DNA of 55,966 nt from an uncultured Clostridium sp. (GTDB lineage Bacteria > Bacillota > Clostridia > Lachnospirales > Lachnospiraceae): assembly GCA_946498245.1 (NCBI GenBank), contig CAMMNN010000021.1, positions 1 to 55,966 of the forward strand, read 5' to 3'. The translations under genes were made by a program, and so were the position numbers. Each line of letters starts with the position of its first letter. The stretch's first letter is position 1. Below the pieces are notes generated by a model. It searched no databases and was not told where the DNA came from. It saw only the letters and a program-made list of their open reading frames with translations. Positions 17,138 to 25,187 of the stretch are shown here, in pieces.

Positions 17138-18707
17138 AACCGTCTTCATGGATCTGGATGCGGTCTACTAGAGTCGTGATGATGCCTCGGTTTAGTTGGT
17201 CGAGAGTTCCTGTCTCCAGAAATTTCCGGAGACAGGGAGAAGATTCTGAAAGGCGAGACTCCTCCTGCCTGCCGGTTTCCTTTTTTAAAAGGGCGCGAAG
17301 CTGTTCTCTGCGGCTTTCATATGCAGTTTTCCGGCGCAGATAGTCTTCTTTGGAAATATCATTATTTTTCCAGTCCTCATAGAGCCTGTCGAGGTCCCTG
17401 TTGATTTTATCCAGATCTTTTTGGATGGCCTCGTCCGGCGAGTCCAGACGGGAAAGGGCGGGCGGCCCGGAGGGAGCCTGTAAGACGGCGTCCAAAAGCT
17501 CAGGGAGAGATGGAGACTGCTCCATAAGAACCTGCAGGGAGGCTAAAATGGCCTGAGAAACTGTTTCTTCCCGAATACTGTGCTTTGTGCAGCTTTCCCT
17601 GGATTTTTCCCGGTAAGTCCGGCAGTAATAATAAACGATCCCTTTGGTTTTCTGGCGCGTCATGGCTTTTTTACAGTCAGCGCAGAAAAGAAGGCCGGAA
17701 AAGAGGTAAGGCCCTTTTTGGCCGGAAGGGGTTCGGGTATGGCGCCGGCTCAGCTCCTGGGCTTTTTGATAGAGGGATTCAGAAACGATTTCTTCATGGG
17801 TGTTGGGAACGAGAAACCAGTTTTCTTTGGGAACAGGGATTTTGGTATGGATTTTATAGCTGATAACTGTTTGGCGGCCCTGTACCATAGTTCCGGTATA
17901 CACTTGATTTTTTAAAATAGAAGAAACAGAAGCGGCGGACCAAAGGCCGTCGTTTTGCGAAGACTGGGGGCTGCAGAAAAGCAGTCCTTTGGTGCGTTTG
18001 TAGGCGGTGGGATTGAGGATTTTTTCCTGGTTTAGACGGCGGGCGATTGCGTTTTTGCTGAAGCCCTGATAGACGTACCAGTGGTATATCCGCCTTACCA
18101 CAGAGGCGGCTTCCTCATCAATAATCAGGCGGTTTTTGTTTTTCGGAGACTTTTTGTAGCCATAGGGAGCGAAAGCGCCGATAAACTCTCCCTTGCGCCG
18201 CTTGGTGGCAAAGGTGTCCCGAATGTCCCGGGAGGTTTTGGCAGCGTAGCGATCATTTATAAGGCCGTTAATGGGGATTTCCAGGCCCTCCATGGCTTCA
18301 GGCCGCAGATAGCTGTCAATGCGGGGATCGCTGACTGTGATAAAACGGATCCTGTGCATGGGAAAAAAGGTTTCCAGAAAGTATCCCTGGTCAGAATAAT
18401 TGCGGAACATCCGGGAGAGGTTTTTGCATAGGATACAGTTGACGGTTCCTTCCCTGACGTCCCGGATCATTGCCTGAAAACCAGGCCGGTTATTGTCGGT
18501 GGCAGTTTGTCCGTCGTCAATATAGAAGCCCTGAAAGCGGTAAGGCTCTTTAAAAAATTTTTCCAGAAATTCCCCGATGATTTTCTTTTGATTGGTAATG
18601 CTGAGGCTTTCGTCATTGCCGTCCTCCCTGGAGATGCGGATATAGGCGCCTATGATCCAAATGGAGGGGGCGGGGTAGGGGAAAGCCTGCCAAGGAGCAT
18701 CAGTCAT
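17064..18707 (-). CDS. Large serine recombinase, element 1
   Basis: A 547-residue recombinase with an N-terminal resolvase catalytic domain (YIRISREDG with the nucleophile Ser, then [20 protein letters not shown]), a middle recombinase domain (about 160-270), a zinc ribbon ([14 protein letters not shown] with a second Cys pair YYCRTY...SCTKH) and a C-terminal coiled coil. All catalytic residues seem intact. ATG 18707 lies inside the end of the small upstream gene (ATGACTGA overlap), so the two are coupled. The stop codon and last residues (EPLLP) lie in the collagen repeat. In an excised circle the frame would instead run on past the joint by some 80 codons. Confidence 0.93.
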   Translation of the reverse strand: MTDAPWQAFPYPAPSIWIIGAYIRISREDGNDESLSITNQKKIIGEFLEKFFKEPYRFQGFYIDDGQTATDNNRPGFQAMIRDVREGTVNCILCKNLSRMFRNYSDQGYFLETFFPMHRIRFITVSDPRIDSYLRPEAMEGLEIPINGLINDRYAAKTSRDIRDTFATKRRKGEFIGAFAPYGYKKSPKNKNRLIIDEEAASVVRRIYHWYVYQGFSKNAIARRLNQEKILNPTAYKRTKGLLFCSPQSSQNDGLWSAASVSSILKNQVYTGTMVQGRQTVISYKIHTKIPVPKENWFLVPNTHEEIVSESLYQKAQELSRRHTRTPSGQKGPYLFSGLLFCADCKKAMTRQKTKGIVYYYCRTYREKSRESCTKHSIREETVSQAILASLQVLMEQSPSLPELLDAVLQAPSGPPALSRLDSPDEAIQKDLDKINRDLDRLYEDWKNNDISKEDYLRRKTAYESRREQLRALLKKETGRQEESRLSESSPCLRKFLETGTLDQLNRGIITTLVDRIQIHEDGSIDITFRFSAPSSVLHPDMEPLLP

Positions 18708-18882
18708 AGGCCCCACCTGATTTTAAAGCAATAAAATACTCTTTCAGCAGTTCCTCCAATGGCCTGCCGTCCGGGGAAAATGTCAGCCGTACCCAAGTGC
18801 CGCCGCAGAAAAAACGGACTTCATCAGAAAGGGGGTTCAGACCGTCGGCCTGTTCCTGAGTCTGCTGCAATAAATGGGACAT
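18700..18882 (-). CDS. Small protein coupled to recombinase 1 (candidate directionality factor)
   Basis: A 60-residue protein starting MSHLLQQTQEQADGLNPLSD; ATG 18882 has a clear GCAGGAGGTTCCC site. Its C-terminal half, WVRLTFSPDGRPLEELLKEY, resembles [20 protein letters not shown] in the small protein of element 2. It overlaps the recombinase start by 8 bases. A small conserved protein translated together with a serine integrase is a natural candidate for the factor that switches the enzyme to excision, but no family with known function is recognised. Confidence 0.75.
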   Translation of the reverse strand: MSHLLQQTQEQADGLNPLSDEVRFFCGGTWVRLTFSPDGRPLEELLKEYFIALKSGGAYD

Positions 18883-18915
18883 GGGAACCTCCTGCATGGA
18901 ATCCTATTTTAAATG

Positions 18916-18942
18916 AAAATATGGCCCCATTATGAAAAATAT
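18916..18942 (-). promoter_or_regulatory. Sigma-E-like promoter of the element 1 recombinase operon
   Basis: On the minus strand, ATA (18942-18940), 16 bp, then CATATTTT (18923-18916). The B. subtilis sigma-E pattern is ATA-N16-18-CATACAnT; the CATA part and final T match, the middle does not. It is correctly placed about 35 bp upstream of the small gene. Confidence 0.35.
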
Positions 18943-18958
18943 GCGTTAGTTACGAAAT

Positions 18959-19825
18959 TCAGGCAAATACCATTGCAAGGGTTCCGGCCGTCAGCAAAAA
19001 GAGGCCCCACAGGGCTTTTGGGCGCAGCTTTTCCTGAAAAATAAAGTAAGAAAAGGCGGCGGTGACCAGAATACTCAGTTTATCAATGGGAACTACCACA
19101 CTGGCCAGACCGTCCTGGAGAGCCTTGTAATAACACAGCCAGGAAGCGCCTGTAGCCAGACCGGAAAGGCAGATAAAGGCCAGTTCCTTTTTGGAAATTT
19201 CTTTTACGGCATTTCTTTTTCCCGCGGCAAACACCATGGCCCAGGCCATAATGAGAACCACAAAAGTACGGATAGCAGTTCCCAGATTGGAATCAATTCC
19301 GCTGATGCCGATTTTTCCCAAAATAGACGTAAGACTGGCGAAAACGGCGGAGCCGAAAGCAAAGAGGATCCAGGAACTTTTGGCCTTCCCTTTTTCTTTT
19401 GCCGTATCTTTTTTTTCCAGCATCAGGGCAGTGCCTAAAGCAATACAGAGGACGCCTGCCGCCTGAACAGGCCCAAGGGGTTCCCCAAAGAAAATGAAGG
19501 CTAAAATGATGGTCAGTACGGTGCTGGACTTGTCAATGGCAACTACTTTATTGACGTTTCCCATTTGCAGGGCTTTAAAATAGCACAGCCAGGAAGCGCC
19601 TGTACACAGACCGGACAAAACTAAAAACAACAGGGTATGGCTGTCAAGGCTGCTGAGCTGGGACTGGGCTCCGGAAAGAAACACCATGATCCAGGAAAAC
19701 ACCAGAACCACAATGGTACGGACTGCCGTGGCCACAGTGGAATCCGTTTTCTGAATGCCGCATTTAGCCAGAATGGTGGTAAGGCCCGCAAAAAAGGCGG
19801 ATCCGAAAGCAAATAAGATCCACAT
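18959..19825 (-). CDS. EamA/DMT-family transporter
   Basis: A 288-residue integral membrane protein with about ten hydrophobic helices and the internal duplication typical of the drug/metabolite transporter superfamily: WILFAFGSAFFAGLTTILAK at the N-terminus recurs as WILFAFGSAVFASLTSILGK near residue 152, and LATGASWLCYYKAL repeats GLCTGASWLCYFKAL. Substrate unknown. It is cargo of element 1. The start has GGAGGAAATTTTCC, which lies only 40 bp from the element's right end, so its promoter must lie within that space or come from outside, on the collagen side. Confidence 0.93.
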   Translation of the reverse strand: MWILFAFGSAFFAGLTTILAKCGIQKTDSTVATAVRTIVVLVFSWIMVFLSGAQSQLSSLDSHTLLFLVLSGLCTGASWLCYFKALQMGNVNKVVAIDKSSTVLTIILAFIFFGEPLGPVQAAGVLCIALGTALMLEKKDTAKEKGKAKSSWILFAFGSAVFASLTSILGKIGISGIDSNLGTAIRTFVVLIMAWAMVFAAGKRNAVKEISKKELAFICLSGLATGASWLCYYKALQDGLASVVVPIDKLSILVTAAFSYFIFQEKLRPKALWGLFLLTAGTLAMVFA

Positions 19826-19841
19826 GGAAAATTTCCTCCTT

Positions 19842-19880
19842 TGTTTTGTATAGAGTCATGGAGCAACAGGAGCCACGGGT
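19842..19880 (+). other. Attachment site, right end of element 1 (attR1)
   Basis: The outer arm TGTTTTGTAT (19842-19851) and CATGGAGC lead into the shared GGAGCAAC (19860-19867). To the right begins collagen piece B (AGGAGCCACGGG). Confidence 0.75.
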
Positions 19881-19976
19881 CCCACAGGCACACAGGGGAT
19901 TACCGGCCCCACAGGGGCGACGGGCGCTGCTGCATTAGGAAAGTTAATTATACCAGAAAAAGTGGAGTTTGTTTAG
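19860..19976 (+). other. Collagen-like piece B
   Basis: Reads [20 protein letters not shown] and TGAAA in the same frame as piece A after removal of element 1. There is no start codon or ribosome site. After GCT-GC (19926-19930) the frame enters element 2 and ends LGKLIIPEKVEFV-stop at 19976. That tail could be a natural C-terminus of an A+B protein if only element 1 were excised. Confidence 0.75.
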
Positions 19977-19983
19977 GCGTATG

Positions 19984-21612
19984 TTACCTGTAAATATCAG
20001 AAAAACGAAAAATGATCCCAATACGTCCGTCTTCCCATACCCGGATACGGCGGACAAATTCCGTTAATATTTCCCTGGAAAGAGTTTCCATAGCGTGAGA
20101 GATTTGGTACGCATCCATTGGAAGGGGACAGGGACGGCAAAGCTCCGCTTCCAGGCTGCTTTGGAGGCTGCAAAGTTCTTCTGCCAAAGCTTCGGCTCTC
20201 TCCTGGCAGCGGCTTTTTATTTCACAGTAATCCTGGTAAGAGATAACGCTGTCTTTCCAGTCCTCATAAGCGGCAGCTTTATACCGGACAGTGTCAGAAA
20301 GCTCCTGCTTTTTGCGGGAGACAGCGGCGGACAGGGCTTTTGCCGGAGAAGTCCTGACAGACGCTTTGTCAAGGCGGGAGAGGATGGAAATAGGATCGGC
20401 GGCCCCGTAAATCAGGAGATGCAGGGTGCATAAAATGGCTTGCTCCAGACGGTCGTGGCGCAGAGTGTGTTTGGTACACGCCTTTTGAGAACGATCCTTG
20501 TAGGTACGGCAATAATAGTAAACGTGATTCCCGCTTTTGCTTCGGCTCATGGCCCTGCCGCAGTCCTGGCAGCGGAGAAATCCGCTGAAGAGACAGAGCT
20601 CTTTTTGCCGGGGAGGAGTCCGGGTATTGAGCTTTAAAAGCTCCTGAACTCTTTGAAAATCCTCCCGGCTGACAATGGCCTCATGAGTATTTTCCGCAAT
20701 GTACCACTCCCTTTCCGGAACCCGTTCCTGGATATGGATTTTGTAGCTTTTGATCCGGCAGCGGCCCTGAACCATGTCGCCGCAGTACATCCGGTTCTTT
20801 AAAATATTGGTCACAGTGACGGAACACCAGAGGGGCTGTTTTCCGGGAATCAAGTGAGGATTGGAGTATCTTAACCCTTGTCTGCGTTTATAAAGGGAAG
20901 GACAGGGAACGCCCCGGGTATTGAGGCTTTGGACAATGGCGGTTTTGCTCTCTCCTTTTAAAAAGCGGCTGAAAATCTCCCGGACAATCTCAGCGGCTTC
21001 CGGATCCGTAAGGATAGCGTTTTTGCGGTTAGGATCCTTTTGGTAGCCGTACAGGGCAAAGGAGCCAATGTGCTCCCCTCTGCGGCGTTTCATGTCCAGG
21101 ACGGCTCTGACCTTATCGGAGGTTTCCGCACAGTGGCTTTCATTTAAGACTCCCTGAATAGGAACGGCAATACTGCGCATGGCCTGGGGTTCCCGGTAGC
21201 TGTCCAAAGGCTGGTGAAACAGGGAGATAAAGCGGACGTTATAGCGGGGAAACCAGTCGTCAAGGTAATATCCCTGGTCACTGTAATTACGGAAGGAACG
21301 GGCCAGATCCTTGACAATGACACAGTTAATGAGGCCTTTTTTGATGTCGGAAAGCATCTGCTGGAAAGCTTCCCGTTCATCGTCAGTGGTACCAGAGACT
21401 CCGTCGTCTACGTATTCTTTTATGAGAACATACCCATCGCCGTCCTGTCGGGACGCAATATATTCCCTTAACATGGCCCGCTGATTGGCAACGCTTTCCG
21501 ACTCATCGGCGCAGTGGGAATCTTCCCTGGAAAGCCGGATATAGACGGCCACTTTCCATAGATTGCCTTCTTGCTTTCCGGCAGATCGCCTTGGGGAATC
21601 ATTTCCTGACAT
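19984..21612 (-). CDS. Large serine recombinase, element 2
   Basis: A 542-residue enzyme. The catalytic domain has VYIRLSREDSH with the nucleophile Ser and [20 protein letters not shown]. Then come a recombinase domain, a zinc ribbon (FLRCQDCGRAMSRS, YYYCRTY, ACTKH), a C-terminal helical region and a final IIFRFSDIYR. ATG 21612 is preceded by AGGAGGAATT, located inside the last codons of the upstream small gene (14-bp overlap). The stop codon lies about 55 bp inside the left end of the element. It is close to recombinases 1 and 4 in the zinc ribbon and all motifs are intact. Confidence 0.93.
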   Translation of the reverse strand: MSGNDSPRRSAGKQEGNLWKVAVYIRLSREDSHCADESESVANQRAMLREYIASRQDGDGYVLIKEYVDDGVSGTTDDEREAFQQMLSDIKKGLINCVIVKDLARSFRNYSDQGYYLDDWFPRYNVRFISLFHQPLDSYREPQAMRSIAVPIQGVLNESHCAETSDKVRAVLDMKRRRGEHIGSFALYGYQKDPNRKNAILTDPEAAEIVREIFSRFLKGESKTAIVQSLNTRGVPCPSLYKRRQGLRYSNPHLIPGKQPLWCSVTVTNILKNRMYCGDMVQGRCRIKSYKIHIQERVPEREWYIAENTHEAIVSREDFQRVQELLKLNTRTPPRQKELCLFSGFLRCQDCGRAMSRSKSGNHVYYYCRTYKDRSQKACTKHTLRHDRLEQAILCTLHLLIYGAADPISILSRLDKASVRTSPAKALSAAVSRKKQELSDTVRYKAAAYEDWKDSVISYQDYCEIKSRCQERAEALAEELCSLQSSLEAELCRPCPLPMDAYQISHAMETLSREILTEFVRRIRVWEDGRIGIIFRFSDIYR

Positions 21613-21862
21613 AATTCCTCCTCATTAAAAAATCTGTAAAGACGTCCTCTAAAGAGGGACCGTCCGGGGCAAATTCTATTGTTACCGCTATGTCCCCTAC
21701 CCGGAAACGGTAGGGGTTTTTAAGCATTTCAGCAAGATAACGGGGCCTTTCGTCAAGGGGGATGTTTTCATCCAGGAAAATGTCCGTAATGTCTGTTAAA
21801 TCCTCTTTGGGTATATCAGAAAAATGAGTGTCAGAGGGTTTGGGGCATGGTTCCTGCTTCAT
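21599..21862 (-). CDS. Small protein coupled to recombinase 2 (candidate directionality factor)
   Basis: An 87-residue acidic protein starting [20 protein letters not shown], with start at 21862 after GGTGAGTCT. Residues 58-80 ([20 protein letters not shown]) align with the C-terminal half of the small protein in element 1. It overlaps the recombinase start. The same reasoning makes it a candidate excision factor. The frame stays open upstream through the element end into the antisense of collagen piece C; that extension has no start signal and was not used. Confidence 0.78.
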   Translation of the reverse strand: MKQEPCPKPSDTHFSDIPKEDLTDITDIFLDENIPLDERPRYLAEMLKNPYRFRVGDIAVTIEFAPDGPSLEDVFTDFLMRRNYVRK

Positions 21863-21884
21863 AGACTCACCATCGTTTTTTTGG

Positions 21885-21912
21885 ATTTTATGCAAAAACA
21901 GGATTGTCCTAT
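21885..21912 (-). promoter_or_regulatory. Sigma-E-like promoter of the element 2 recombinase operon
   Basis: On the minus strand, ATA (21912-21910), 17 bp, then CATAAAAT (21892-21885), seven of eight bases of the sigma-E -10 CATACAAT at correct spacing. The start of the small gene lies 23 bp further on. This is the best sigma-E-like site in the locus. Confidence 0.5.
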
Positions 21913-21923
21913 GTAAACGGGAA

Positions 21924-21947
21924 AAATTTCCTATTGCAGCAGCTTCC
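21924..21947 (+). other. Attachment site, right end of element 2 (attR2)
   Basis: Half-site AAATTTCCTATTGCAG ends in the central GC at 21939-21940, followed by AGCTTCC of collagen piece C. The partner left end (attL2) is at 19923-19946 with its GC at 19929-19930. Confidence 0.7.
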
Positions 21948-22265
21948 ACGGGGGCTGTGGGCCCAACAGGCCCCAGCGGTCCAACAGGAGTTACAGGTCC
22001 CACAGGCCCCACGGGTCCCACAGGAGCTACAGGCCCCACGGGTCCCACAGGAGCTACAGGTCCCAGCGGTCCCACCGGTCCTACAGGAGCTGCAGGCCCC
22101 ACCGGGGCGACGGCTGCAGTAAAAGATCCGCTTAGGCAAAACCAGGGGGGCCGGAAACGGCCCCCCTGTACTGGATTGTCATCAGTCAGGTCAGGTGATT
22201 GCGGTAACGGAATCGCAGCACTGGAAATCCGTATCAATGTTGTGGGCGATAAGCCGGACTTTTAA
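21939..22265 (+). other. Collagen-like piece C
   Basis: From 21939 to 22117 the frame reads [20 protein letters not shown] and on through GPTGAT repeats to GATAA. It lacks a start of its own; the open frame upstream (from 21828) is element 2 DNA. Beyond GCT-GC (22113-22117) the frame enters element 3 and continues as non-collagen sequence to a stop at 22265. That stretch crosses a transcription terminator and the antisense of the VWA gene, so it is not a plausible natural end. Confidence 0.75.
22143..22168. terminator. Strong hairpin terminator at the left edge of element 3
   Basis: CAGGGGGGCCG and CGGCCCCCCTG pair perfectly (11 bp) around a GAAA tetraloop. It lies 23 bp after the VWA gene on the minus strand and would also stop plus-strand transcription coming through collagen piece C. 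It lacks a long T-run on either side. Confidence 0.7.
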
Positions 22266-23576
22266 ATTCCGGGGGCCGCACATAGAGCTGGGATTCCCGC
22301 TGATTTCGTTCAGATCCTCCGGCAAAACGAATTTGACGCATCTTACCAGAATATCCTGACAGGTGGGATAGTGGTGGGCCGGAATGGTGAGAGCCTTCAT
22401 TCCGCGGGGATATTCGTTGCCATTGGCGTCCTCTTCCGTCAGGACAATGCCTAAAGCCACCCGTCTGTCCGGGCAGACGTTTTTGACCGTTACGTCCAAC
22501 TGTACGATACGTCCCAGAGATTCCAGATAGGTGTCGCCCAAATCCACCGCTAAAGAGTCGCGGCAGCCTTCTATGGCAAACTCCACGGGAACGGAGCAAG
22601 GCTCCGGATCCACAGGAACAGCGCAGTTTACTTGGACGGAAGGAGCCGGGAAGGTAACAGCGTTTCCTTCTGCGTCAGAATAAGTGATGGACTTATTCAC
22701 CAGCTTTACGCCGCCTGCAGAAACCACATTGCGGATGAAAAATTCCAGGGTAGCGCCTTCGTTTCCGGAAACGCCCAGCTCCGGAATCTTCCACTGCAGA
22801 GTGGAAGCGTTGATGACAGCGGCAGTTCCCTTAGTGGGCATATTGACGCTGATAATCTCAAAATCCGGATTGACGACTTCGTCGATAACGATATTTGTGG
22901 CCCCCGGCTTGGAGATATTGGCGGCCAGATCCGCAAAAAGATCTTCTAAATCTGCGGCGTTGGGAGTAACGGCCACATGGGAAGCGTCGGGATCCGTAGC
23001 CCAGTCGTTGAGGACGGAAACGTCAATGCCGTCGGCCCCAATCAGTCCAATACAGTAGATGACGATACCGGAAGCCCGGGCCGCTGCGGCCACAGGAGAG
23101 GGCGGCAGGCCTGCGGTGGTCTTTCCGTCTGTAAACATAACGATAACCTTAGCGTTGGAAGAGGCGGGATCAAAGAGAGACGCGGCAGTAGCGAAGGCGT
23201 CTGCGTGATTGGTGGATCCGCCGGCTGTAAGGCTGTTGACCGCTGCTTTCAGCGCTGCAACAGAAGTGATTAACTGAGTGTTGGCCACAGCCGTGTCGGA
23301 AAAGCTGACAACGGCGATGCGGCTTCCGGAACCAATGTTTCCGTCCTGAGAGCCGTCTGTGGATTCGTCGATGATGTCAATAAAAGTGTTGGCGCCGGTT
23401 TTCATATTGGCCAGAGGGCTTCCGGCCATGCTTCCGGAGCGGTCCAGAACCAGGACAATGTCCGTGGGATTGGAAGAAATGTCAGGAGCCGCCGCCAGAG
23501 CCAAAGTCACCTTTAACATACCCGTGCAGTCTATCTGAGAAGTATTAATCTGTTTGTTGGAATTGGTTATACCCAT
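22191..23576 (-). CDS. VWA-domain protein
   Basis: A 461-residue protein with no obvious signal peptide. After a short N-terminus ([20 protein letters not shown]) the von Willebrand factor A domain (residues about 40-220) carries an intact metal-binding [13 protein letters not shown], a Thr in [14 protein letters not shown] and [12 protein letters not shown] beta-rich middle part is followed by a C-terminal domain with several cysteines ([24 protein letters not shown]). Such proteins in Lachnospiraceae resemble structural or adhesive spore or cell-surface proteins. It is cargo of element 3, with its own GGAGGTACCAATT site. Confidence 0.88.
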   Translation of the reverse strand: MGITNSNKQINTSQIDCTGMLKVTLALAAAPDISSNPTDIVLVLDRSGSMAGSPLANMKTGANTFIDIIDESTDGSQDGNIGSGSRIAVVSFSDTAVANTQLITSVAALKAAVNSLTAGGSTNHADAFATAASLFDPASSNAKVIVMFTDGKTTAGLPPSPVAAAARASGIVIYCIGLIGADGIDVSVLNDWATDPDASHVAVTPNAADLEDLFADLAANISKPGATNIVIDEVVNPDFEIISVNMPTKGTAAVINASTLQWKIPELGVSGNEGATLEFFIRNVVSAGGVKLVNKSITYSDAEGNAVTFPAPSVQVNCAVPVDPEPCSVPVEFAIEGCRDSLAVDLGDTYLESLGRIVQLDVTVKNVCPDRRVALGIVLTEEDANGNEYPRGMKALTIPAHHYPTCQDILVRCVKFVLPEDLNEISGNPSSMCGPRNLKVRLIAHNIDTDFQCCDSVTAIT

Positions 23577-23716
23577 AATTGGTACCTCCTATAATTTTTT
23601 TCCTTGCGGACAGTATTCCAAGGGGACAAGGCCTGTATGTCCATTTGGCAACTGCCGCGCGGGTCAAAAACCTGTATGCTTGCATCAGGGTCTTTGACTG
23701 AGGATAGTCCTCACTT

Positions 23717-23744
23717 TATCATATGCGGAGGGGCGTTTTTGTGT
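23717..23744 (-). promoter_or_regulatory. Sigma-K-like promoter of the VWA gene
   Basis: On the minus strand, AC (23744-23743), 17 bp, then CATATGATA (23725-23717), an exact fit to AC-N17-CATAnnnTA. The leader to the start codon would be about 130 nt. The rest of the 252-bp gap 23577-23828 between the divergent genes contains short hairpins (for example GAGGA-TAG-TCCTC at 23699-23711) and no gene. Confidence 0.4.
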
Positions 23745-23828
23745 ACAAGTATGGGAGGCTGTCCGGAAAGTGCGAATGGCGGCAGGCCGCCGAGGACATA
23801 CTAACGCAAAAACGGAGGTAATGCGATT

Positions 23829-25130
23829 ATGGATTCTATATGGACGGAAACGTCAGAGATGCCCCATTTTGACTCGTTAAAGGGGCATATAAAGGCGGAT
23901 GTGCTGATTATCGGCGGAGGGATCGCCGGTCTGCTGACAGCCAGCCGCCTGGCCGGCCAGGGCGTCAAATGCGTTTTGGCGGAGAGGGAGCGGATCTGCG
24001 GCGGAATTACAAAAAACACTACGGCCAAAATCACTGTACAGCACGGACTCATATACCACAGCCTTACAGTCCGGTACGGCCCGGAAACGGCCCGTATGTA
24101 TCTGGACGCAAACCGTTGGGCTTTGGAAGAATACCGCCGTATGTGCAGGGAGATTCCCTGTGATTTTGAGGAAAAGGATTCTTTTGTCTATTCTGTTAAG
24201 GACAGGAAAAAGCTGGAAAAGGAACTGGCTGCCATGGAGCGCCTGGGCTGCCACGGAGAATTTGCCGATGAGCTTCCCCTGCCCTTCTCTACAGCAGGAG
24301 CCATCAGACTGGAAAAACAGGCCCAGTTCCATCCGCTGAAATTTTTATCGGCAGTTGTCAAAAACCTGGAAATTTATGAAAATACGCCTGTAAGGGAGAT
24401 GGAAAAACAAAAGGCTGTTACAGAAAACGGCAGCATTACGGCGGACAAAATCATTGCAGCCACCCATTTCCCGTTTCTGAATAAGCACGGGAGCTATTTT
24501 CTGAAGCTGTACCAGCACCGTTCCTACGTTATTGCCCTGGAAGGCGGCCCTGACGTAGAGGGAATGTATGTGGATGAAGATAAAAAGGGACTGTCCTTTC
24601 GAAATGCAGGAAACCTTTTGCTGTTAGGCGGCGGGGGCTGCCGGACCGGTAAGAAAGGCGGCGGGTGGTGTGAGCTGGAGCGTCAGGCATCGGTTTGGTA
24701 TCCCCAGGCGCGGCTGCATGGCCGGTGGGCGGCCCAGGACTGTATGTCTCTTGACAAAGTGCCCTATATCGGGCAGTATTCCCGGAATACGCCGGGATTT
24801 TACGTGGCTTCCGGCTTTAATAAATGGGGAATGACGTCGGCTATGGCGGCTTCCGGGATTCTGACGGATTTGGTTTTAGGAAAGGAGAATCCCTGGGCGG
24901 CGGCGTTTTCACCTTCCCGGACTATGCTGCACCTGCAGCTTGCTGTCAATGGCCTGGAAGCGGCGGCAAATCTTTTGACCATATCGCCTAAACGCTGTCC
25001 CCATCTGGGCTGCGCCCTAAAGTGGAATCCTATGGAGCATTCCTGGGACTGTCCCTGCCACGGCTCCCGTTTCAGGGAAGACGGAAAGCTGCTGGATAAC
25101 CCGGCCCAGGGGGATTTAAAAGGAAGGTAA
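23829..25130 (+). CDS. FAD-dependent oxidoreductase with C-terminal Rieske domain
   Basis: A 433-residue fusion. Residues about 20-370 form a DAO-type FAD oxidoreductase with dinucleotide-binding ADVLIIGGGIAGLLTASRLA and a C-terminal FAD contact GFYVASGFNKWGMTSAMAAS. Residues about 390-430 form a Rieske [2Fe-2S] domain with KRCPHLGC and DCPCHGSRF, supplying the two Cys and two His ligands. This architecture is known in Bacillus YhfW-type proteins. The reaction is unknown. It is cargo of element 3, divergent from the VWA gene and ahead of the recombinase. The ribosome site CGGAGGTAATGCGATT is slightly long. Confidence 0.93.
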   Translation: MDSIWTETSEMPHFDSLKGHIKADVLIIGGGIAGLLTASRLAGQGVKCVLAERERICGGITKNTTAKITVQHGLIYHSLTVRYGPETARMYLDANRWALEEYRRMCREIPCDFEEKDSFVYSVKDRKKLEKELAAMERLGCHGEFADELPLPFSTAGAIRLEKQAQFHPLKFLSAVVKNLEIYENTPVREMEKQKAVTENGSITADKIIAATHFPFLNKHGSYFLKLYQHRSYVIALEGGPDVEGMYVDEDKKGLSFRNAGNLLLLGGGGCRTGKKGGGWCELERQASVWYPQARLHGRWAAQDCMSLDKVPYIGQYSRNTPGFYVASGFNKWGMTSAMAASGILTDLVLGKENPWAAAFSPSRTMLHLQLAVNGLEAAANLLTISPKRCPHLGCALKWNPMEHSWDCPCHGSRFREDGKLLDNPAQGDLKGR

Positions 25131-25137
25131 GGCCGGA

Positions 25138-25164
25138 ATGAGGGGAATGAAAAGGACATAAAAT
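25138..25164 (+). promoter_or_regulatory. Possible sigma-E-like promoter of recombinase 3
   Basis: CATAAAAT at 25157-25164 is the same -10-like octamer found before the element 2 recombinase. The -35 is weak (ATG in place of ATA, 16 bp away). It lies 23 bp before the recombinase start. Confidence 0.3.
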
Positions 25165-25187
25165 GAGTTGTATTTGTCTGATGGAGA

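Larger units (their letters stand above)
17075..19867. mobile_element. Element 1 (2791 bp): recombinase, small protein, EamA
   Basis: Lies between collagen pieces A and B. Removing it at the shared GGAGCAAC core gives GGA-GCA-ACA-GGA-GCC, so the Gly-X-Y repeat continues without a break. Joining its two ends gives CATGGAGCAACGGCTCCATG, a palindrome with perfect 8-bp inner arms, plus outer arms TGTTTTGTAT and ATGCAAAACA (9 of 10 when inverted) exactly 15 bp from the centre. All three genes are on the minus strand, opposite to the collagen gene. Confidence 0.75.
19929..21940. mobile_element. Element 2 (2010 bp): recombinase and small protein only
   Basis: Lies between pieces B and C. Its ends carry inverted half-sites: GCTGCATTAGGAAAGTT on the left and AAATTTCCTATTGCAGC on the right. 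Joined around the central GC they form CCTATTGCAGCTGCATTAGG, with 14 of 16 bases per arm symmetrical. Removal gives GGC-GCT-GCA-GCT-TCC-ACG-GGG, in frame. This is the minimal member of the set, with no cargo gene. Confidence 0.75.

Noticed and set aside
19926..21945. Element 2 as an invertible segment, because its ends are inverted repeats of about 17 bp
   Set aside because: The two repeats are exactly the two half-sites of one palindromic attP when the ends are joined, and direct joining restores the collagen frame. Inversion would place no promoter or start in front of piece C. Inversion is not excluded but explains less.
22116..22265. The open frame after piece C as a natural C-terminal domain
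   Set aside because: It crosses an 11-bp GC-rich terminator hairpin and the antisense end of the VWA gene, with no domain-like sequence.
16501..23744. Treating the sigma-K pattern matches as proof of sporulation control
   Set aside because: With eight fixed bases, about one to two matches are expected by chance over both strands of the window. They support but do not prove the model.
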